This document shows, piece by piece, positions 59,982-64,000 of a DNA stretch of 64,000 nucleotides. Source of the stretch: DASRFA01 sp035651755 (GTDB lineage Bacteria; Desulfobacterota; Binatia; UBA12015). Location of the stretch: assembly GCA_035651755.1 (NCBI GenBank), contig DASRFA010000017.1, positions 1 through 64,000 on the forward strand. The letters are read 5' to 3'. Each line of letters starts with the position of its first letter. Position 1 is the first letter of the stretch. The notes below the pieces were generated by a model that saw only the letters and a program-made list of their open reading frames with translations, was not told the origin of the DNA and ran no database searches. A program made the translations under genes and the position numbers.

Positions 59982-60896
59982 CTACGCCGCCGGGCGCACG
60001 ATCCGGTACGTGACCGTCCCGGTCGCGAGCGATCGGCCGGACGCGCGGCCGAAGAGGTCGACGGCGATCACGAAGATCTCGCCGGTGCGCCACGGCGCGC
60101 GCGCGAGCGCGATGACGCCCTCGTCGCGCGTCGACGCGCCGAACCCGAGGTGCATCGCGATCGTCGCGGCGCGGCCGCGCTCGTCGAAGCCCTCGACCGC
60201 CCAGGCGGCAGCGCCGCCGGCGGCGTCGACGAGGGTCGCGAGCGCGCCCTCGTGCACGCGCCCGCGATGGTCGGCGAGGTCGTCCTGCCACGGAAGGGCA
60301 GCGACGACGCCGCTTCCCTCGACGCGCGCCGACGTGATCCCGAGGCGCGCCGAGAAGGGCGATCCGCTGAAGCGCGCGAACGCGAGGCGCGCGATCGCGG
60401 CCGCCGGGATGCCGCCGTCGCCGTCCCGCGGAACGGCACGGCCGACGGGGGCGGAGGCGACGTGCGCCTTCGCGCCGCCCGTGCGCGCGGCGACGAGCCC
60501 GCGTGCGACGGTCGCGCCCGAGGCCGCGACGAGAGCGACGTCGGCGAAGACGATCGCGCGCCCGCGCCGCGTGATGCGCGCTTCGGCCGCGAGGGCCTCG
60601 CGCACCGGCGCCGCGAGGAAGTGGATCGACAGGTCGACGAGCCGCGGGTCGCCCGCTTGCGGGGTCTCGCTCCCGTGGACCGCCGTCTCGGTTCGGACGA
60701 CGGCCGCTCCCGCGAGGTGGACGAGCGACGCGATCACGCCGCCGTGCAGGGTGCCGTTCCGGTTCGCGTTTCCCGCCCGGTGCTCGAGCGCCAGCCGGAC
60801 GAAGCCGCGGCCGACGTCCGCGACCGAAACGCCGAGCGAGCGCGCGTACGGAGCAGCGACGAGCTCGCTTGCGGCGCGACCGGCGTCGATCGTCAT
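59982..60896 (-). CDS. Tandem hotdog (PaaI-type) thioesterase
   Basis: 304 residues from an ATG at 60896. Two hotdog domains in one chain: the first with NGTLHGGVIASLVHLAGAA, the second with RVHEGALATLVDAAGGAAAW, both containing the helix motif near the active site. Single PaaI-like enzymes are ~140 residues and homotetrameric; the doubled form should act as a dimer. It probably hydrolyses aromatic or medium-chain acyl-CoA. It is convergent with the amidohydrolase gene. Confidence 0.9.
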   Translation of the reverse strand: MTIDAGRAASELVAAPYARSLGVSVADVGRGFVRLALEHRAGNANRNGTLHGGVIASLVHLAGAAVVRTETAVHGSETPQAGDPRLVDLSIHFLAAPVREALAAEARITRRGRAIVFADVALVAASGATVARGLVAARTGGAKAHVASAPVGRAVPRDGDGGIPAAAIARLAFARFSGSPFSARLGITSARVEGSGVVAALPWQDDLADHRGRVHEGALATLVDAAGGAAAWAVEGFDERGRAATIAMHLGFGASTRDEGVIALARAPWRTGEIFVIAVDLFGRASGRSLATGTVTYRIVRPAA

Positions 60897-61071
60897 GCCG
60901 GGCCGAGCGTCGCGAAGCGGCCGCCGGCTGTCAACGACGGTGCGTGCCGTCGGCATTCCGCGCTCCGCGTTTCGCGTTCCGCGCGGTCGGCGTCGCCACG
61001 CGGGCGAAACGAAGGCGGCCACGGCGAGGTGAGCCTCGCCGCGGCCGCCGTGCGGTCGAACGAGCGTCCGG

Positions 61072-64000
61072 TCAGGGAGCTTCCGGACCGATGTAGCCGA
61101 GCCGCCGCGACTCGAAGGAGTCGAATCGCATCGTTCCCTGCGCGCCGGTCTTGACGACCACCGCGCCGAGCCGGGCCAGGTCCACCGCGCCGAGCTCGAT
61201 GTCGAGGCCCGTGAGCGAGGCGACCTCGCTACCGTCGACCCAGAGCTTCAGGAGGCCGTCGTTCGAGCTCGCCGTCGAGGAGCGGCTCCAGCGGAGCTCG
61301 ATCGCGTGCGGCCCGGCGGCGAGCGGGATCCACGGCGTCGCAACCGTCCCGCCGCCGGCCACCTTCGTCCGGGCCGAGATCTGATGCCCGCCGTTCTTGC
61401 TGCGGAGATCGATCCACGAAACCAGGCGATTGGGGTTCTTCTGCTGCAGCGCGAGAATTCGCGTCGTCTTCTGACCCGCCGCGCCGCCCGTCTGGAAGCC
61501 GTTGGGATCGAAGTGGAAGCGAGCGCCGTAGACCTTCTCGCCGTCGGGCGAGTCGTCCTGGACGAAGAGCTTGTGCGTGTCGTCCACGACGATTCCGAGG
61601 CCCATGGCGCCCTTGAGGGCCGACCCGGCGGACACGATCACGCCGCTGCCGTCGTCGGTCGTCGTGGACCAGGCCGCGGTGCCGTTGCCCTCGAAGCCGT
61701 CCTCGAAGATGAGGTCGCTGCCCGACGGGCCGTCGTCGTCGTAGATGACGGCCGTCGGATAGCCGCTCACGGTCGCCTGGCCGACCGAGTAGATGTGCAC
61801 GTAGAAGACCTCGTCTTCCTCCTGGATCTGGTCGCCGTACACGGGCACGAGGATGGTCTTCGGACCGTCGCCGGGCTGGAAGGTGATGGTGCCCGTCGTC
61901 TCCTGATAGTCCTGGCCCTTTTTGGCGGTACCGTCGTGCGTGCCGAACTGGACGGGCACGGCGTGGTTCGACGGCGACACCTTGACGGTGAAGGCGGCGT
62001 ACTTCGTTCCGGCATCGCCCTCGACCACCGCGGCGTCCGAGATCGACACGTTCGGCCAGCTCGCGTCGTAGTCGATCAGGATGAGCTCGGAGGTCGCCCA
62101 CGGCCCGAGCGTCGCGCCGCCGGTCGGCGCGCTCAGCTGGAGCGCGATCGATTCCTGGTTGCCCTCGTCGATCGCGTCGAGGGCGACGGGAACCGCGAAG
62201 GTCTTCAGCACCTCGCCGTCGTCGAACGTCAGCGTCCCCGACGTCGCGGTGTAGTCGGCGGGCGCGTGCGCCGAGAGGTCGGCGGTCGTATAGTTGACGG
62301 TGACCGTCCCGGTCGCGCCGAGGGAGCGCGTGACGGTGATCGTGACCGTTCCGTCCTGCTCCCAGCCGAGGAAGGGATTCTCCGCGAACTGGAGCTGGCC
62401 GGCGCCGCCGCCGCCCACGAGCGCGCAGGGCGAGAACTCGGACGTGTCGTTCGAGGAGCTCGTCGCGGTCGCGGTGACGTACGACCCCGGGCTCGCGACC
62501 GGCAGGCTGGCCGCGATCATCGCTTCGCCGTTCGCGTCGGTCGTCACGTTGGCGGAGCCGAAGAAGGCCGCGCCCTCGCCGAACCCGGACTCGTCGCAGG
62601 CCGCGCTCGCGAAGAACTCGATCCGGAAGGACGTCGCGGGGGTGCCGTGGAGCTTGCCGGCGATCGCCGTCGTCGCGCCGTTCACGACGACCGACGTGAG
62701 CACCGGGAAGTTCTGTCCGTGGTTCGCCCCCGGGTCCGCGTCGAAGGCGTCGTTCGCGGTCAGCCCGGGGAGGCCGAGGTCGATGCCGAGCTCCACGTTG
62801 CCGAACATCGAGTTCCCGAGGATCGCGTTCCCGTGGCCGGTCGGAAAGAACATGCCGCGCCACTCGTTGCCGGCGACGACGTTCCCGGCGCCGGCCGCGG
62901 TCCCGCCGATCGTGTTTCCGAAGGCCTCGTTCACCTCGACGCCGAAGTAGCGGTTGCCGAGGAAGGTCGTCCCGTCGATCGCGGTGCCGATCTTGTTGCC
63001 CTCGATGACGTTGCCCGTCGCCTCGGGGCCCGAAAGGCCGATGCCGCTGTAGGCGTTGCCCGACACGACGTTGCCCGCGCCGGCCGCCGTTCCACCGATC
63101 TGGTTGCCGGGGGCGAAGATCTCGATGCCGGTGCCTTTGTTCGCGAGCTTCGCGGTGCCGGTCTTCGTGACGCCGATCAGGTTGCCCTGAAGCGTGTTGC
63201 CGGTCGCGCCGTACTCGAGCGAGATGCCGCGCTCGTTGCCCGAGACGACGTTGCCCTCGCCCACCGCGGCGCCGCCGATCGTGCAGTCGGTCGCCGAGAT
63301 GATGCGGATGCCGTAGCTGCCGTTGCCGAGCGCGACCGTGCCGTTCACGTCGGTGCCGATGTAGTTGCCCTGCACGACGCTGTCGGGAGCGTCCTCGTCG
63401 ATCGCGACGCCGTCCCACACGTTTCCGGAGAGCACGTTCCGCATCGCCGGCAGCGGCCCGCCGACGAAGTTGCCGGGAGCCGAGAGCTGCACGGCCGACC
63501 CGTTGTTCGGCATCTTGGCGTTGCCGGCCCCGTTCAGGCCGATGACGTTCCCGTAGACGTGGTTGCCGGTCGCGCCGTACTCGAACGAGATGCCACGGCC
63601 GTTGCCGGAGATCAGGTTGCCGGAGCCGGCCGCCGTGCCGCCGATCGTGTTGTTGGTCGCGACGCCGATCGTGCGGATGCCGTAGCCGTCGTTGCCGCGC
63701 GCCACGCTGCCGTCGAGGTTCGTGCCGATCTTGTTGCCGGCGATCGTGTTTCCGGTCGCGCCGTCCTGAATCGCGATGCCGTCGTACGCGTTGCCGGAGA
63801 TGACGTTCCCTGCGCCGGCGACGCTGCCGCCGACGAGGTTCGAGTCGCTGCCGATCGAGAGGCCGCCGCTGTTCGGCAGCTTCGCGGTGCCGGTCGCGTT
63901 CAGCCCGATGATGTTCCCGCGGACGAACGTGATGTCCGCGCCCGCCTCGAGCGCCACGCCGCGATTGTTTCCGGAGATGAGGTTGCCGGCGTTCGGCGCG
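61072..64000 (-). CDS. Large secreted beta-helix/Calx-beta protein (partial, runs off right edge)
   Basis: At least 976 residues; open to the right edge with no start or signal seen. The N-terminal part visible here (~1-440) is a right-handed parallel beta-helix built from repeated NxIGGT, GNVISGN and GNKIGT turns, as in pectate-lyase-like adhesins. Two or three Calx-beta-type modules follow (~540-790, with DYTATSGTLTFDDGE and KGQDYQETTGTITF). The C-terminus is a jelly-roll domain that starts DLIFEDGFEGN and ends near GPEAP. It is probably a cell-surface protein or secreted polysaccharide-active protein. The exact repeat number is unknown. Confidence 0.85.
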   Translation of the reverse strand, partial: APNAGNLISGNNRGVALEAGADITFVRGNIIGLNATGTAKLPNSGGLSIGSDSNLVGGSVAGAGNVISGNAYDGIAIQDGATGNTIAGNKIGTNLDGSVARGNDGYGIRTIGVATNNTIGGTAAGSGNLISGNGRGISFEYGATGNHVYGNVIGLNGAGNAKMPNNGSAVQLSAPGNFVGGPLPAMRNVLSGNVWDGVAIDEDAPDSVVQGNYIGTDVNGTVALGNGSYGIRIISATDCTIGGAAVGEGNVVSGNERGISLEYGATGNTLQGNLIGVTKTGTAKLANKGTGIEIFAPGNQIGGTAAGAGNVVSGNAYSGIGLSGPEATGNVIEGNKIGTAIDGTTFLGNRYFGVEVNEAFGNTIGGTAAGAGNVVAGNEWRGMFFPTGHGNAILGNSMFGNVELGIDLGLPGLTANDAFDADPGANHGQNFPVLTSVVVNGATTAIAGKLHGTPATSFRIEFFASAACDESGFGEGAAFFGSANVTTDANGEAMIAASLPVASPGSYVTATATSSSNDTSEFSPCALVGGGGAGQLQFAENPFLGWEQDGTVTITVTRSLGATGTVTVNYTTADLSAHAPADYTATSGTLTFDDGEVLKTFAVPVALDAIDEGNQESIALQLSAPTGGATLGPWATSELILIDYDASWPNVSISDAAVVEGDAGTKYAAFTVKVSPSNHAVPVQFGTHDGTAKKGQDYQETTGTITFQPGDGPKTILVPVYGDQIQEEDEVFYVHIYSVGQATVSGYPTAVIYDDDGPSGSDLIFEDGFEGNGTAAWSTTTDDGSGVIVSAGSALKGAMGLGIVVDDTHKLFVQDDSPDGEKVYGARFHFDPNGFQTGGAAGQKTTRILALQQKNPNRLVSWIDLRSKNGGHQISARTKVAGGGTVATPWIPLAAGPHAIELRWSRSSTASSNDGLLKLWVDGSEVASLTGLDIELGAVDLARLGAVVVKTGAQGTMRFDSFESRRLGYIGPEAP

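Overview
The window is high-GC DNA (roughly 70% G+C by eye) packed with genes, many of them joined by ATGA or GTGA stop/start overlaps. Outer-membrane efflux proteins, lipoproteins, MscS, an MreBCD/PBP2/RodA cassette, sigma-54 activators and Cys-rich DUF4215 proteins point to a Gram-negative, soil-type bacterium of deltaproteobacterial grade (Myxococcota, Desulfobacterota or Binatota-like). The P450, the LLM oxidoreductase, the amidohydrolase and the DUF6285/phosphotransferase pair are reminiscent of Binatota. The exact phylum cannot be fixed without a search. No rRNA, tRNA, CRISPR array or complete insertion sequence was found.

Layout. 1-4640 (minus): tandem paralogous membrane histidine kinases, two complete and one cut by the left edge. 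4873-6558 (plus): a good sigma-54 promoter, an 80-residue membrane peptide and a cytochrome P450. 6550-9683 (minus): two exported proteins. 9752-12920 (minus): biotin genes bioF-bioA-bioD with a BirA-like operator. 12970-16202 (plus): radA and an APC permease with an unknown cytosolic tail. 16359-19755: a membrane acyltransferase, then a MarR regulator and a ClC channel. 19975-23879 (plus): response regulator, histidine kinase and NtrC-type activator, followed by a second sigma-54 promoter and a small membrane protein. 24001-27281: ACP-like protein, hydrolase and PpiD. 27439-33100 (plus): mreB-mreC-mreD-mrdA-rodA, the cell-shape machine. 33113-33782 (minus): a PIN-toxin/Phd-antitoxin module with its operator. 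33849-35713 (minus): thioredoxin, DUF6285 and a phosphotransferase. 35810-37123 (plus): thyA-folA. 37129-39279 (minus): a split chromate transporter and a PLD-family protein. 39411-46583 (minus): an MscS-DEP fusion and three secreted proteins or lipoproteins, one with ten DUF4215 repeats and a possible thioester domain. 46725-49837: a channel-like protein, a second phosphotransferase and an LLM oxidoreductase. 49851-55202: a ytcA/mdtN/mdtO/mdtP-like efflux set. 55215-55385: a MITE-like palindromic element. 55425-56530: a sugar-phosphate transferase with a response regulator. 57084-64000: a secreted protein, a PdxH-like oxidase, an amidohydrolase, a double-hotdog thioesterase and a large beta-helix/Calx-beta surface protein that runs off the right edge.

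How the parts work together. The clearest regulatory theme is signalling through histidine kinases and sigma-54: one NtrC-type activator, two strong GG-N10-GC promoters that each precede a small multi-TM protein, and a kinase array divergent from the P450 operon. Biosynthesis and growth functions (biotin, thymidylate/folate, elongasome) sit between accessory surface and transport genes.
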